From Silene latifolia (lineage: Eukaryota > Streptophyta > Magnoliopsida > Caryophyllales > Caryophyllaceae), in contig NC_133530.1 in the NCBI RefSeq assembly GCF_048544455.1, positions 20,265,748-20,329,747 on the forward strand: 64,000 nucleotides of DNA, given 5' to 3'. Under the pieces are notes generated by a model. It searched no databases, was not told where the DNA came from, and saw nothing but the letters and a program-made list of their open reading frames with translations. This document shows positions 32,601 to 46,202 of the stretch, piece by piece. The stretch's first letter is position 1. Each line of letters opens with the position of its first letter. Made by a program: the position numbers and the translations under genes.

Positions 32601-35600
32601 TACATAAGACTTCCAACTGCAGATGCATAAGGAACTTTCTGCATCTCTTGTTCATCGGCCTCATTTTCAGGACATTGTCGAGAGCTCAACTTGAAATGAC
32701 CAGCTAGTGGAGAACTTACCGGCTTCGCCTTATGCATGTTGAACCTCTCTAATGACTTCTCAATATACCTCTCCCGTGACAACCATATTTTCTTATTTTC
32801 CCCGTCACGGGAGATTTTCATTCCAAGGATTTGTTTTGCAGGACCCAAGTCTTTCATAGCAAAGTACTTGGTCATCGCCTTCTTCAAATTAGCGATCTTC
32901 ATAGTATCATGACCAACGATCAGCATATCGTCAACATATAACAGGAGAATAATATTATCCCGTCGGAAACTTCTTCACGAATACACGGTGGTCCATGATC
33001 GTCTTCGATAGCCATGATCTATCATGAAGGATTCAAATTTCTTATACCACTGTCGTGGAGCTTGTTTTAGACCGTACAAGCTCTTGTTCAACCGACACAC
33101 TAAGTGTTCATTTCCCTTCTCCTCAAACCCCTCAGGCTGCTCCATGAAAATTTCTTCTTCCAAATCACCATGTAGGAAGGTTGTCTTCACGTCGAGTTGT
33201 TCGATCTCCATATCCATGCTTGCGGCCATGCCAAGCACAACTCGGATCGAAGACATTTTCACGACCGGAGAAAAAATTTCATCGAAATCTATTCCCTTCT
33301 TTTGACTGAACCCTTTCACAACCAACCTTGCCTTGTACCTTGGTTGTGAGCTATTTTCTTCAGTCTTCAACTTGAACACCCACTTATTCTTGAGTGCTTT
33401 CCTGCCCTTTGGCAACTCTACCAGATCATATGTGTGGTTCTCATGCAAGGATTTGATCTCGTCTTGCATGGCTATTTTCCACTCTTTCTGGTGAACATCC
33501 GCAATAGCCTCATTATAAGACTCTAGCTCTCCCCCGTCACTAAGCAATGCCCATACATCAGGTGAAAAGAGGGAGTTTGGCTTTCGATGCCTATCAGATC
33601 TCCTCACTTCTTGAGGTTGTCGTTGAGGCTGTTGAATCACTTGATCTTGTGGTGGCTCTGGACCATCACCGTCATGATCATCATTGTGATCTTCTCCCCC
33701 ATGATCATCATTCCCTTCAGGAGCTTTTGGATCCACATTAGCTGGACTCATGGGGTCAGACTTTGGTTTTCTTGGCTTCTCAAAGTCTTCTATCGTCTGA
33801 TCTTCGAAGAATATCACATCTCTACTTCTGAAGATCTTCTTATCTACCGGGTCCCATAGACGATAACCGAAATCTTCTTCCCCATACCCAACGAAGATGC
33901 ATTGCTTCGTCTTCTTTGTCATCAAGCTTGGCTCTTTCGTCTCTCGGGATATGAGCAAACGCTCTACATCCGAAGACTCTCAAGTTCTTGTAGGAAACAT
34001 CTTTTCCGTCCGGACTCTCTCGGGATATCACCATCCGAGGAACCGAGGGGGATCGGTTAATCAGGTAGACAGCTGTCCTTAGTGCTTCTTTCCAAAACGT
34101 TTTTGGAAGCTTTGCGTGAGAGAGCATGGACCGAATCCTTTCTCCGATTGTCCTGTTCATTCTCTCTGCTACACCATTCTGTTGTGGTGTCTTGGGAACC
34201 GTTTTCTCGAGCCTAATTCCATGGCCTCGGCAATACTCTTCAAACGGACCCCGATACTCACCGCCGTTGTCTGCTCTAACGCTCTTCAACTTCATGCCAG
34301 TTTCTCTCTCAACTTTAGCATGGAACACCTTGAATGATTCTAGTACTTGGGACTTGTTCGCCAAAGCAGAAGCCCATATTTTTCTAGAATGATCATCAAT
34401 GAAAGTCACGAAATACAATACACCGTCATGTGACTTTTCTGTTATGGAACAGACATCCGTGTGGACTAAATCCAAAACGTTGCTACGCCTTTTACGAGGC
34501 GTTCTTTGAAATGCCACCCTATGTTGTTTCCCAGCCAAACAATCAACACAGAGTTTTAGGGGCACACCTTTCACTTCAGGGAGGATTTGCTTACGAGCGA
34601 GGATTTGTAGGCCCTTCTCGCTCATATGCCCGAGCCTTTTGTGCCAAAGCTCGGTAGAGGCATCTGGTGCAACAATGTTTGCCTCTCCATGACTCACTTT
34701 CGCTTGAGTCATATAAAGTGTTCTCTGCTTCTTTCCTCGCGCCACGATCATAGAACCTTTAGTCAACTTCCACTTGCCATCATTGAGTTGACTGCAATGA
34801 CCTTCATCATCTAACATCCCGGCAGACATTAGGTTTAACCGGATGTCAGGAACATGTCGGACATTCTTCAGTACCAACTTATGCCCAGTGTTGGTTTGCA
34901 AAATAACATCTCCAATACCAATGATTTTGGAGGAACCATCATTTCTCATTCTTACACTACCGTAATTTCCGGCAGTATAAGAGGAGAAGAAGTCGACATT
35001 TGAGGTGATGTGGTATGACGCGCCAGAGTCAACAACCCACATACTATCCTCACATGCCACATTTAGGTAACCATCGTCACCTATGAAAAATACTTCAAAG
35101 ACTGGCAGACTAAGACCTTGGTTTCACCTTGGCTTTCGTGATCATTGTTGCGAGATTTTCCTTTCGCTAGATCACGTTTCCTTAATCGACATTCATTTTG
35201 CTTGTGGCCCGGTTTCTCGCAATAGTAGCAGGTAACTTCTTTTCTGGCCTTCGATCTCCCCCTGGATTGATCGCGTTTTTGCGACCCTTTGCTTTTACCT
35301 CTTCCACGAGAGGTTTCTGCAACATGGACTTCCACAGAGTTAGAAGTACCAAATTCTTTTCTTCTAGCTTCTTCATTAAGCAAGCTATCTTTCACAATTG
35401 TCATTGTGAGGTTTCCTTCTGGAACGGAGTTGCTTAAGGACACCACGAGTGTTTCCCAGCTGTCCGGGAGAGAGCTGAGAAGTAAGAGTGCATGAACCTC
35501 ATCTGCGAGACTTATCTTCATGCTTGTTATCTGATTTAACAAGCCCTGGTAGTCATTGAGGTGCTCCACCATGCTACGACCGTCTTTGTACTCCTGTCTC

Positions 35601-37910
35601 ACTAGTCGTCTAACTAGAGAGGCTTTGTTGAGAGCCGTCTTGCGTTCGTACATGGACTCCAATCTATTCCAGAGTGTATTAGCCATCGTGTCACCGGCTA
35701 CATCTTTGAAAAACACTCGATCGATAAATTGACGGATCAATCCGACAACCTTTCGATTTAATGTATTCCACGCATCTTCCGTTTTATCAACGGGTTTCGT
35801 CGAAGATGCGACGACATGGTACATGTCCTTACAATAAAGAATATCCTCCATTCTTGGCTTCCATATTGGATAATTGGTCGCCGTTAATTTTATCATGCCA
35901 CTAATTGTGACGGTATCCTCCATTTTTATAAATTACACAAAGTATACCGAGAGCTACCAGAGCTCTGATACCACTCTGTTGGGTAACAGGCGTAAATATT
36001 GAGCGGAAGCGTGGACCTATTACCCTCTTGCGGGAGTGTAATTATAAAATGGACAAGACGATAATAAATACGTCAACAAAATAGAGAATATGGACACCGA
36101 TTTTCTACGTGGAAAACCCCTTTGAATAAGGGTAAAAACCATGGGACCCATAGGCCGCTTAATATCTCCACTATAAGCAAAATAATGGGAACACAATGTC
36201 TTTCCTAGTACCCACTAGGAGATTACAAATATTATTAAAGCTACCCAGGATAAACACTCGGACCCTCGAAATAATATTCTAAATGTGTGGGACTCGGTCG
36301 GAGATTTTACGCCTTTCCGATCTGGATACCGTGATCTTGAGGATTATTTGAGCAAGCACACACTAACTCTCAAACTCTCTCGTATTTTCCTCAGTAAGTA
36401 GATTATTGCTTACTCACGGGCTTTTGTGGGATTGTTGTGGATGTGGGTTGATTTGCAATGCTCCGAAGCTTGGTATTTATAGTACTCCATGGCACTGCAC
36501 ATTTTGCAACTGAGCACGCAGAGTTTGAAAAATATGTATGCTACACCGTCCTACTACTGACACCGTCCTACGCTCACTACTTCTAGCAAACTCCAGCAAT
36601 CCCATTTTTTCTTCTATCATTTAATGCATGTGGCCCCCACTTGGAGGGACCCCATTATTCCAACAGAATAAATGGTCAACGTTGTTAAATAGGATCAAGT
36701 AATTGCCGTGAAAGGTGTTCTAATGTAAAACATGCTTGAGTAATTCAATAAACTCATAAGTCTCGGGTTCAAATCTTCGCGAGTCTCCGGTTCAAATATT
36801 AATGGGAGCAATTTGGTCTGATATTATGCTTTTCTAAGTCAGATTCTTCACCCCGCTAAAAACTATGGTCGTCCAGGTACCGTGGTATTTTTCCATCACA
36901 AATTCTCATTACAAACAGGGAATATCCACCCACTTTAACATAAGACAAACAACAAGTTGCATGGTGGGTCAAAAAATATCACCACTTTAAACATATTTAT
37001 TTGACTTGTCTTTCACTTTAGACGGATATACCCGTCTATAGTGAGACTGATTATATTTTTCCATTGACTTGTCCCACTCCATGGTTCCGACCAAACACAT
37101 GATGTTTTAACCCAGATTCGCTATTTTTTCCGCCAAATTGGGGCCATGTTTCGGTCTCGGATAAATATTTACCAGTTTAATACTCCCTCCTTCCCGGTCA
37201 ATTGTTGTCCTTTGGTTTTGGCACAAAGACCAAGGGATCAATTACAAAATGACAGGTGGAACAAATTGAGTGTGAATGATCAAATTACCCATCAAATTCA
37301 TTCTTAAAATAAAAAGACAACAATTCACTGGATATCTCAATATGAAAAAGGACAACAAATGACCGGGACGGATGGAATATAATAGAAAACAATACTAACA
37401 CTTCATGCCTTATATGAATGGTCTATGGTCATGAGAACTTAGATCAACTCATAGGAGACTCTTCTAACTTAATAAGCGGTTTTGGATTCGAGCCCTAAAG
37501 ATGCAGCAATGTTAAAAATCGACTGTACTCACGGCTCGAATCCGTATTAAATCGAATGATGGTCTCGTGAGAGACGGTCTCACAATAAGTTTATTGAGAG
37601 ACTATTTTACAATTTTAAGAAAAAGTGGTACTAAAGATAATAAAATATGTACAAATCATAATTAAACATAAAATGGATACATTTATTATGTAAATAGCTA
37701 CAAAATTACTATGTCACGACTAACAAAAGGGTCACGAAATACAAGTAAAAGGGTACGAAAGACTGGTCTATCAACAACTTATTGAAAGACCGTCTCTCTC
37801 AAGTTTTAGTGTGAAATTATATACACAAAAGAAAAAATAAAGCATTTGATAAGAGTAAAAATACCTGATTCTACAGTAACTGGCTCGTCGTCATTGTAGT
37901 TGCTCGCCAT
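29656..37910 (-). CDS. vWA gene C: reading frame kept, intron 1 invaded by Copia
   Basis: Exons: 37910-37865 (46 nt), 31247-30688, 30589-30258 and 30184-29656, all phase-compatible with gene A, giving 488 residues without a stop or frameshift. The metal site is intact (DVSYS, then TNITRG and MADGE). The WAV3-like middle segment (SCLAGLLSVVVQDLELTI) and the ALKYEVQEF-like helix (LKYEVQEFSRLL) are present. The last ~75 residues of gene A, including its coiled coil, are missing: after KVSS the frame runs into unrelated sequence ending FLNSKY. A GTAAGC just there (29718-29713) might be a splice donor to a lost or unseen last exon. Intron 1 is 6.6 kb because it contains a 5.4-kb Copia element in the same orientation, so correct expression depends on splicing across two LTRs. 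Confidence 0.72.
31265..31952 (-). repeat. Copia 1 3' LTR
   Basis: Near-identical to 35977-36665; sits 17 bp from exon 2 of vWA gene C. Confidence 0.93.
31908..35060 (-). pseudogene. Copia 1 pol: protease, integrase, RT, RNase H (frameshifted)
   Basis: In transcription order: protease DSGAS (about 35020), gag-pre-integrase (ELWHKRLGHMSEKGLQIL), the integrase core (HTDVC, VRADNGGEY, QQNGVAERMNRT), then RT (KNKWVFKLKTEEN, QLDVKTTFLHGDLEEEIFM, and the YVDD region near 32930) and RNase H (ALSTTEAEYIAVTEACKE, SKHIDVRYHWIRD). Frames change near 33940, 32950 and 32330, and the gag-to-protease junction is also shifted near 35070. The frame extends 45 bp into the LTR. This copy cannot make its own enzymes, so it probably moved with proteins from another copy or decayed afterwards. 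Confidence 0.85.
35081..35923 (-). pseudogene. Copia 1 gag
   Basis: A 280-codon frame begins MEDTVTISGMIKLTATNYPI, typical of the Tnt1/Tork-group gag (LTATNYPIWKPRMEDIL). It holds the gag-polypeptide domain (WNRLESMYERKTALNKASLV), a basic linker and one CCHC zinc knuckle (CYYCEKPGHKQNEC). It ends early at 35081 by a frameshift before the protease. Confidence 0.85.
35977..36665 (-). repeat. Copia 1 5' LTR
   Basis: Begins TGTTGGAATAATGGGG on the minus strand; a TATA-like TATAAATACC lies near 36478. Confidence 0.93.
36900..37060 (-). repeat. Intronic repeat shared by vWA C and D
   Basis: The block with TAGACGGRTAYAYCCGTCTA and CAACTTGTTGTTTGTCTTAT is found, in the same orientation relative to the gene, at about 59300-59410 in intron 1 of gene D. 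It marks C and D as closely related duplicates. Confidence 0.65.
37183..37378. mobile_element. Stowaway-type MITE in vWA C intron 1
   Basis: TA precedes CTCCCTCCTTCCCGGTCA at the left. The right end is the inverse (TGACCGGGACGGATGG) followed by TA. CTCCCTCCG-type ends with TA duplication are typical of Stowaway. Confidence 0.7.
37565..37803. repeat. MITE-like inverted repeat in vWA C intron 1
   Basis: GAGAGACGGTCTCACAATAAG at the left is mirrored by CTTATTGAAAGACCGTCTCTC at the right, around an AT-rich centre. Confidence 0.55.
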
Positions 37911-38470
37911 TTTGCTTGATGAATTCGGAGTTTAAATTATCGACAATGCTCTAATATACACTGAAATCTGATTGAAAATGAGAATGTGGCATGACTGGCT
38001 TCCAGTTGTACCTAAACCCGACCCGATACATCAATTGACCCAAAATTATCCGACCCGGTAACAACCTGACTCAAACCCGGCTCTACTCGAGAAAGTATAC
38101 AAACCCAATATGAACTGGTTCAACTTGATCAGACCCAAACCCAACCCAAATAAACCCAATTGCCACCTCTAAATTACCGTGGTATGAACTATGGAGTTTT
38201 ATAGCACAGTATTTGTATTGGATTATTTATTCAAACATTTTATGGGAATATGATTGTTCTGAATTTTGACACTCAGTAGCAATCGGTGTCGGTGGTATTG
38301 TAAAAAAAATAGTAGTATTACCTGGAATCTTTTCATGTTACTTCTAAGGTCCGACAGTTTTTAAATATTTCTCATCTTTAATTTTTTTAATTTACTGATG
38401 ATCTTAATTTTTTCGGGTTATATACATTTGTTCATTTTTACTTTAGTTCAATGGTTTTAGGATTTCCTTG
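37911..38470. other. Upstream region of vWA gene C
   Basis: Contains an ACCCGACCC-type degenerate repeat at about 38010-38170, ending in a hAT-like TTGCCACCTCTA. Copia 2 inserted at 38471, about 560 bp upstream of the gene C start. Confidence 0.45.
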
Positions 38471-38682
38471 TATTGGATATATGATGTATTTGGTAGTTAG
38501 TTAGAGTAAAGTCAAAGTTAGTTACAATAGTCAGAGTTAGTTAAAGCAAGTTGGTTTAGGTTGTTAGATCAACTACTATAAATACCAGCTTGCATCCTTC
38601 ATTGTAACTTACACATTTGATATACAATTCAATAATATACATCTCAACATATTCTATTCTTCATTAATACTATAATTTTACA
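38471..38682 (+). repeat. Copia 2 5' LTR (212 bp)
   Basis: Identical to 43459-43670. A TATAAATACC box lies near 38576. Confidence 0.96.
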
Positions 38683-38906
38683 TGGTATCAGTGAGAATTA
38701 CGAATTCTGGGTTTTTCACTTTAAAGATTCATCATCTGTTTCTGGGTTTTTTGGTTGAAGATCTTCGTTCTTCTCTGTTTTTTTTCTTATCTGGGTTTTA
38801 TATTCTTTATCCCTCAAGATTCTGAGGTATATTACTAATTCTTCATCATCTTAAATCGCTTCCGCTACAGATTATTCAGTAGACTTTTCTTTCCAAACTT
38901 TACAAC

Positions 38907-41900
38907 ATGCCTGATGTTAGTTCAACTTCTAGTTCTTCTTATGAATACTTTGATGACCCACTGTTTTTATCCCAGTCTGACCAACCCACTGCCAGTCTCG
39001 TTACTACTCTTTTTGGGGGTCATGATTTCTTGGGTTGGCGTAGGGAGGTTCTTATGGCCTTAACTTCGAAAAATAAAGACTGTTTTGTTGATGGTACTCT
39101 TGTAAAACCACCTAAAACAGATAAGAAATACAGTCAGTGGGTTAGATGTGACTTTATGGTGCGTCAATGGATTTTGAATTCACTAGTTTCATCAATTAAG
39201 GATAGTTTGAAGTATGTTAACTCTGCACGAGAGTTATGGTCTGAATTGCTTGAGAGGTATGGTCAAGCTAGTGCCTTAGAAGTTTATCAATTGAAGAAGG
39301 AGTTAGAAGGAATTTCTCAGGACAATGCTTCTTTGGTTGATTACTATGCCAAGATGAAGAATCTTTGGGAAACTTTGGATGGATTGGATCCCATTCCATT
39401 GTGTTCTTGTGGCAAAATTGATCAATGCACATGTTCTTTACTCAAGAAGATCATTGAAAGAGAGAACACTGCCAAGTTAATTCAATTCTTGATGGGCTTA
39501 AATGGAGGTTATGACACTGTCAGGTCTCAGATTCTGTCAATGGATCCTTTGCCAAGCATAAACAAGGCTTTAGGGTTCCTTCAAAAGATAGAAAGACAGA
39601 AACAAATCACTGAATCTGTCCATACTATTTCTGAGGCCACTGCTTATGCCAGTTACAAGGTTCCAGAACACAAGAAGAATCCTGGTTATTCTGGTAAAAC
39701 TGATGGGAATGTGTTTGCAAATGATAAATATTGTGATCATTGTGAGAAAGCTGGCCACACAAGAGCTACTTGTTTTGGTCTAAATAAATGCCCACATTGC
39801 AATAAATTTGGTCATAATCCTCTTAATTGCTTTGTCATCAAAGGGTTTCCTAATGATAAGGGCAAAGGAAAGAATAAAAATGGCTTCAAGTCTGGTGCAT
39901 CTGTCAGTAATACTGCTACTGGCACAGCTGCTACTTCTTCCAAGAAGACTGCAAATGCTGCTGATGTTTCTGGTTTTAACTCACCATTGGATGATGAGGT
40001 TTTGGTGGCATCTGATTGTTCTACAAGTACTTCTAATGCTAATACTGCTGGTTTTTCATCAGATGTGTTAAATGGGATCATTACTTCGGTTATTGATCAG
40101 GTTATGCAAAGGATGTCTGATCACCAACCTGCTGGTCTTTCTTCTTCTCAATTTGCAGGTATTGTTTCACATTCCTTTGCTTCTTCAGTACATAGATCCT
40201 TTGTTTTGAATGATTGGATAGTAGATACTGGAGCCTCAGATCATATGACATATGATTTGAAAATTTTAACAAATGTGGTCACTCTAAAAGATCCCATAAA
40301 AGTAGGGTTACCTGATGGTTCTGTTAAATTAGTTCATCAAATGGGTACAGTCAATTTGACTGATAAACTCAGGTTATTCAATGTATTTTACATTCCAGAT
40401 TTCAAGCAAAACCTGATGTCTGTCAGTAAGTTGATTGACCACAATGCTTTGTCTGTTGTTTTCAACTCAACTGCTTGTCTATTTCAGGACCTTTCAAGTA
40501 AACTTGTGATTGCTAAAGGACAGAGAGTAGCTGATCTATATAGATTCTATACTAAAAATTCAGTCATTAATAAGAGCATTTCAAATGTAATACAACAATT
40601 GCTAGAGACTAGAATGTCTTCTGAGAACAATAAGAATTTTTGTTTAGCAGCTGCTACTAGTTCTTTATCTTTGTTACATAGCAGACTAGGACATCTATCT
40701 GTAAATAAACTGAAGTTTGTTCCTGGTTTAAAAGCTGTAATAAAACATGATTTCAGTTGTGAGACGTGCATTCTTGCTAAACATCATAGACTTCCCTTTT
40801 CTATTTGTAATAAGAGAGCTGCTGCTTGTTTTGATATGCTGCATATTGATGTTTGGGGACCTTATAAAGTTCCATCTATTTCTGGTGCTAAGTATTTTTT
40901 AACTATCTTGGATGATTATTCTAGAAATACATGGACCATATTGTTTCAGAATAAAGATCAGGTGCCTGGTTTGTTTAGAGATTTCTTAGCATATATATCA
41001 AATCAATTCAATAAGACTGTTAAGACAGTTCGTTCAGACAATGGGACTGAGTTTTTGCAGCAGTATTGTTCTGGTTTGTTTAAATCAAAAGGAATTGTTC
41101 ATCAGACTAGTAGTGTAGGGACACCTCAGCAGAATGGGAGGGTGGAAAGAAAGCATAGACACCTTCTTGAGACTGCTAGGGCTCTTAAAATTCAAGGGAA
41201 TCTACCCATAAAATTCTGGGGGGACTGTATTCTGACAGCAACCTATTTGATAAATCTAATGCCATCACCTGTTATTGATAATAATACACCATTCAAGTTA
41301 ATTTTTGGGACTGAACCTGTTTATGACAATTTAAGAGTTTATGGTTGTGTGTGTTATGCAACTATGCCACCTACCTTTTCAGACAAATTTGGCAATAGGG
41401 CAAGAAAATGTATATTTATAGGATACCCTCATAATCAGAAGGGTTATAGACTCTATGATGTTCAATTACATAAAGTTTTTGTTAGTAGAGATGTTGTGTT
41501 CAAAGAACAGGAATTTTATTATACAAATCAGCAAAGTGAAGATATGAATATTTCTACAATGAGCTTGGTAAATCCAGCATCATCTACACAAATTTTACAA
41601 AATCAGACTGCAGAACAGTCCACTCCACAAGACATTTCCTTATCAACCAGAAGCTCACCTGTTACTCAGTCTTCTGAAGCAACTTCTGGTGACTCTCCTC
41701 CTATTATTATTCCTACTGAGGTGCCTGTTAGGACATCATCCAGACCAAGGCAACTTAGCTCCTGGTTAAAAGATTATCATTGTGGTCAAAAGCTGCCTGC
41801 AAAAAATTCTGGATCTGCTAATTCAGTTGCATTCCAGGCTGCTATATGTTCTCAGCTTCAAGATTATGATCCTGAGTATGTGGCTTCTCTTGCTTCAGTA

Positions 41901-43445
41901 ATGCAAGAACATGAGCCATACAGATACTCAGAGGCACAGTAAGACCCAAGATGGGTCAAAGCTATGCAAGATGAGATTCAAGCTCTTGAAAAGAACAACA
42001 CTTGGGAATTGGTTAATCTACCTCTTGGTAAGAAACCTATTGGATCCAAGTGGGTTTATAAAATAAAATATAAGTCAGATGGGTCTGTGGAGAGATTTAA
42101 AGCACGGCTAGTTGCTAAGGGTTTCAACCAGATAAAAGATAGGGATTTCAAGCACACTTTTTCCCCAGTTGCAAAGTTAACAACAGTTAGGACCTTACTA
42201 GCTGTTGCTGCACTTAAAAACTGGCCATTATACCAGTTAGATGTTAACAATGCATTCTTGCATGGTTATCTGGATGAAGAAGTTTATATGAAAGTTCCAG
42301 AAGGCTATACTGTTGATGTAGGCATGGTTTGCAAACTAAAGAGGTCCCTGTATGGCCTAAAACAGGCCTCTAGACAGTGGAATAAAGAGCTTACCAGGTT
42401 TTTGCAGCAATTAGGCTATGTTCAGTCTAAGCAGGATTACTCCTTGTTTACTAAATCAGATTCAGCTACAGGTGGCTTCACAGTACTACTAGTTTATGTT
42501 GATGATATTTTATTAACTGGAACCACTCTTACAGAGATCAATAATGTCAAGGCACAACTGAATGCTGCTTACTCTATCAAAGATCTGGGAAACATGAGAT
42601 ATTTCCTAGGTTTGGAAATCTCAAGAAATGACTCTGGGATTATGATCAACCAGAGGAAATATATATTAGATATCCTAAAGGATCTACAAATGGAAGGGTG
42701 TAACTCTGCTGCTTTCCCTCTACAGCAAGGTCTGAAGTTGTCCTCAGGAGAGGGAGAACTGTTAGCAGATCCTGATCAGTATAGGAGATTAGTTGGCAGG
42801 CTACTCTACCTGAATCTTTCAAGACCTGATCTTTCCTACACTGTACAGCATCTTAGCCAATTTGTGAGCCAACCAAGGCAACCTCACATGCAAGCTGCTC
42901 TCCATGTGGTTAAGTATCTCAAAGGAACTATTAATGCTGGTCTTCATTATAAATCCCAATCAAACACAAACATCACAGCCTATAGTGATGCAGATTGGGG
43001 CAAATGCCAGGATACAGCAAGATCACTCAGTGGCTACTGTGTGTTCCTTGGGGATTCCTTAGTGTCTTGGAAAACTAAAAAGCAACCCACAATTAGCAAG
43101 AGCTCAGCAGAATCTGAATATCGTAGCTTATCTTTCACTACTTCTGAGTTGGTTTGGCTTGATAGGTTGCTCAATGATTTGCAGATTACAGTTGCTAAAC
43201 CTATACCATTACATTGTGACAATAAGGCTGCTCTTCATATCACAGCTAATCCCGTTTTCCATGAACGTACTAAGCACTTGACTATAGATTGCCATTACGT
43301 CAGGGAGAAGCAAGATGAAGGTTTTCTGTCTACAACCTATCTCAGAACAGGACTGCAAATAGCAGACATCATGACTAAAGCATTAGGATCTGAACAGCAT
43401 CAGTATTTCTCTCGCAAGCTAGGTTTATGTCTACCTAATACCTAG
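38907..43445 (+). pseudogene. Copia 2 gag-pol polyprotein with a single in-frame TAA
   Basis: One frame of 1,513 codons interrupted only at 41940-41942 (TAA); the second half continues in the same frame. The gag starts with a Retrotran_gag_3-type segment (LFGGHDFLGWRREVLMAL), then has two zinc-finger-like CxxC..H..C motifs (CDHCEKAGHTRATC and CPHCNKFGHNPLNC). Protease DTGAS follows, then gag-pre-integrase (LLHSRLGHLSVNKL) and the integrase core (HIDVWGP, VRSDNGTEF, QQNGRVERKHRHL). After the stop come RT (FKARLVAKGFNQ, QLDVNNAFLHGYL, YVDD at 42495-42506) and RNase H (SDADWGKC, SSAESEYRSL). The stop falls in the variable linker between integrase and RT, so it removes RT and RNase H unless read through. 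Confidence 0.92.
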
Positions 43446-43458
43446 CTTGAGGGGGGTA

Positions 43459-43670
43459 TATTGGATATATGATGTATTTGGTAGTTAGTTAGAGTAAAGT
43501 CAAAGTTAGTTACAATAGTCAGAGTTAGTTAAAGCAAGTTGGTTTAGGTTGTTAGATCAACTACTATAAATACCAGCTTGCATCCTTCATTGTAACTTAC
43601 ACATTTGATATACAATTCAATAATATACATCTCAACATATTCTATTCTTCATTAATACTATAATTTTACA
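43459..43670 (+). repeat. Copia 2 3' LTR (212 bp)
   Basis: Identical to the 5' LTR; preceded by TTGAGGGGGGTA. Confidence 0.96.
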
Positions 43671-44225
43671 CCTTGCAATTTCTTAAAATTGTAAGTTACT
43701 GGCTAAACTATTGAAGATGACCAAGTAGAATTGCTTAGGTTGAGCAACTAGTCTCATTAGAGCATCGACACTGGCTTACCTTTGTCATACCATCTTCTTA
43801 AGTTACTGGCTAAACCATCGTAGCTTGACTTACCAACTCGGTTATTTAAGCTACTCTGCTTTTAAGCTACAAACCGCTCCAATGGAAAGCTACAACACTT
43901 TGTAGCTTATATGGGTTCCACTTTATTATTTTCATCTAATCAAAAAATTTACTCCCTCATATTCACCATTTTCTTCCCTATTTCCTTTTACGGATTATTC
44001 ACGTTTTCTTCCCTATTTCCTTTTTTGGGTTGATTTGCATAGTCCAAATTCAATAGCATATGGGGTAGTGTGTTTTATGTGGTCCAAATTCAATTTCTTG
44101 TTTCTTATGCAAAAAGGAAAGGGGAAGAAAATGGTGAATAGGAGGGAGTACTTTTTCTTCTTTTCATACCGAGCATGTAGCCTAGTAGTACTACAATGCT
44201 CATAAGCTACACATTATTTTACTTA
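43671..44225. other. Intergenic, no gene
   Basis: Repeated TAAGCTAC/GTAGCTT words; no ORF or clear terminus. Confidence 0.45.
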
Positions 44226-45268
<1,043 letters not shown>

Positions 45269-45271
45269 TTA

Positions 45272-46202
45272 CTTCAATGGTAAGCTACTTGCTTGTAGTT
45301 TTACAAATATTGCAAGCAAGTGCTTAAAGCAAACCATTGGAGATGCTCTTAGGCTAGTAGCTTAAGTGGACCAACTAAAAAAACAATCAATAAGAATTAA
45401 GAAGTTAGTTGGGTTCAATCAAGCTAGTATAAATAAAGCTAAACCATTTTACAAGTTTGTTAGTTTAAGATTGTTATAGCTTCACATTTGATGTGACAAC
45501 GATAAACTAGTTGCAACTAGCTTACCATTGAACTTGCTCTAAAATCATTATTAATAACATAGTATTTTAAATGAGTATTGGGTTAATGGAAAAGGAACAT
45601 GCATCGAATGTACTAGCTCAAACTTTATTTATTTTTGAGTATATATATATATATATATATATATATTTTTTCTGAGCTTATACATGGCCTCAAACTTTAT
45701 TTATTTTTTAGCATTTGTTATTTTTTCCTGGCTTATTAAAGTTTATATGTTAAATTTTATTTTATTTTTTTCCGTCAAAACTTAAATTTGACTAGGCTTA
45801 TATGTAATGTTTTTGAGTTTAATTGTAATTTTTTGAGTTTAATGCTAAAGTGAATGAACTCGGGACTTTATAGTAAAACTCAATTTTTTTAAAACAGAAC
45901 TCAAAAGTTTTATCATAATGCTCAGAAACTATACAAATGGTGGTAGTATATTGAATGTATAATCTACTTACTGTAACACAACACTGAATGACAATATTAC
46001 AAAACTCACATGTAATATTTTAATAATATAATTTTATATTTATAAAATAATTCAATATGAGTATAGTGATACCACCCGATATTAATATCTCATTCAGGGT
46101 CGTCTTCTTTGCAAAGTCACAAGGTTAACTCGTAAGGTTTCCGAAGGTCTGGATAGGTGTCTAAGGTCAGTCAACAACGGTCAACGAGTCTCTAAAAGGA
46201 CG
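45272..46202. other. Intergenic, no gene
   Basis: AT-rich, with a (TA)n run at about 45643-45665. No ORF supported. Confidence 0.5.

Larger units (their letters stand above)
31265..36665 (-). mobile_element. Copia 1: complete LTR retrotransposon, Tork/Tnt1-like, in vWA C intron 1
   Basis: LTRs of 688-689 bp start TGTTGG (minus strand) and end CAACA. The target duplication GAATA (31260-31264, 36666-36670) is perfect. The primer-binding site (TGGTATCAGAGCTC, minus strand from 35973) and polypurine tract (GGGAGGGGGAGAAT, next to the 3' LTR) are in place. Gag and pol run on the minus strand but pol has several frameshifts. LTRs differ at about twenty positions by eye, mostly in the middle third. 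Confidence 0.93.
38471..43670 (+). mobile_element. Copia 2: very young LTR retrotransposon with TA..CA ends
   Basis: The two 212-bp LTRs are identical by eye and the target duplication CCTTG (38466-38470, 43671-43675) is perfect. The LTRs start TATTGG and end TTACA instead of TG..CA. The PBS TGGTATCAGTGAGAATT follows the 5' LTR directly and the polypurine tract GAGGGGGG precedes the 3' LTR. One long polyprotein is broken only by one stop. Gag type and short LTRs suggest the Ale/Retrofit group. Confidence 0.95.

Noticed and set aside
37865-37910. Treating this exon as part of a separate small gene
   Set aside because: Splice phase, sequence and orientation fit exon 1 of vWA gene C, with the Copia insertion explaining the distance.
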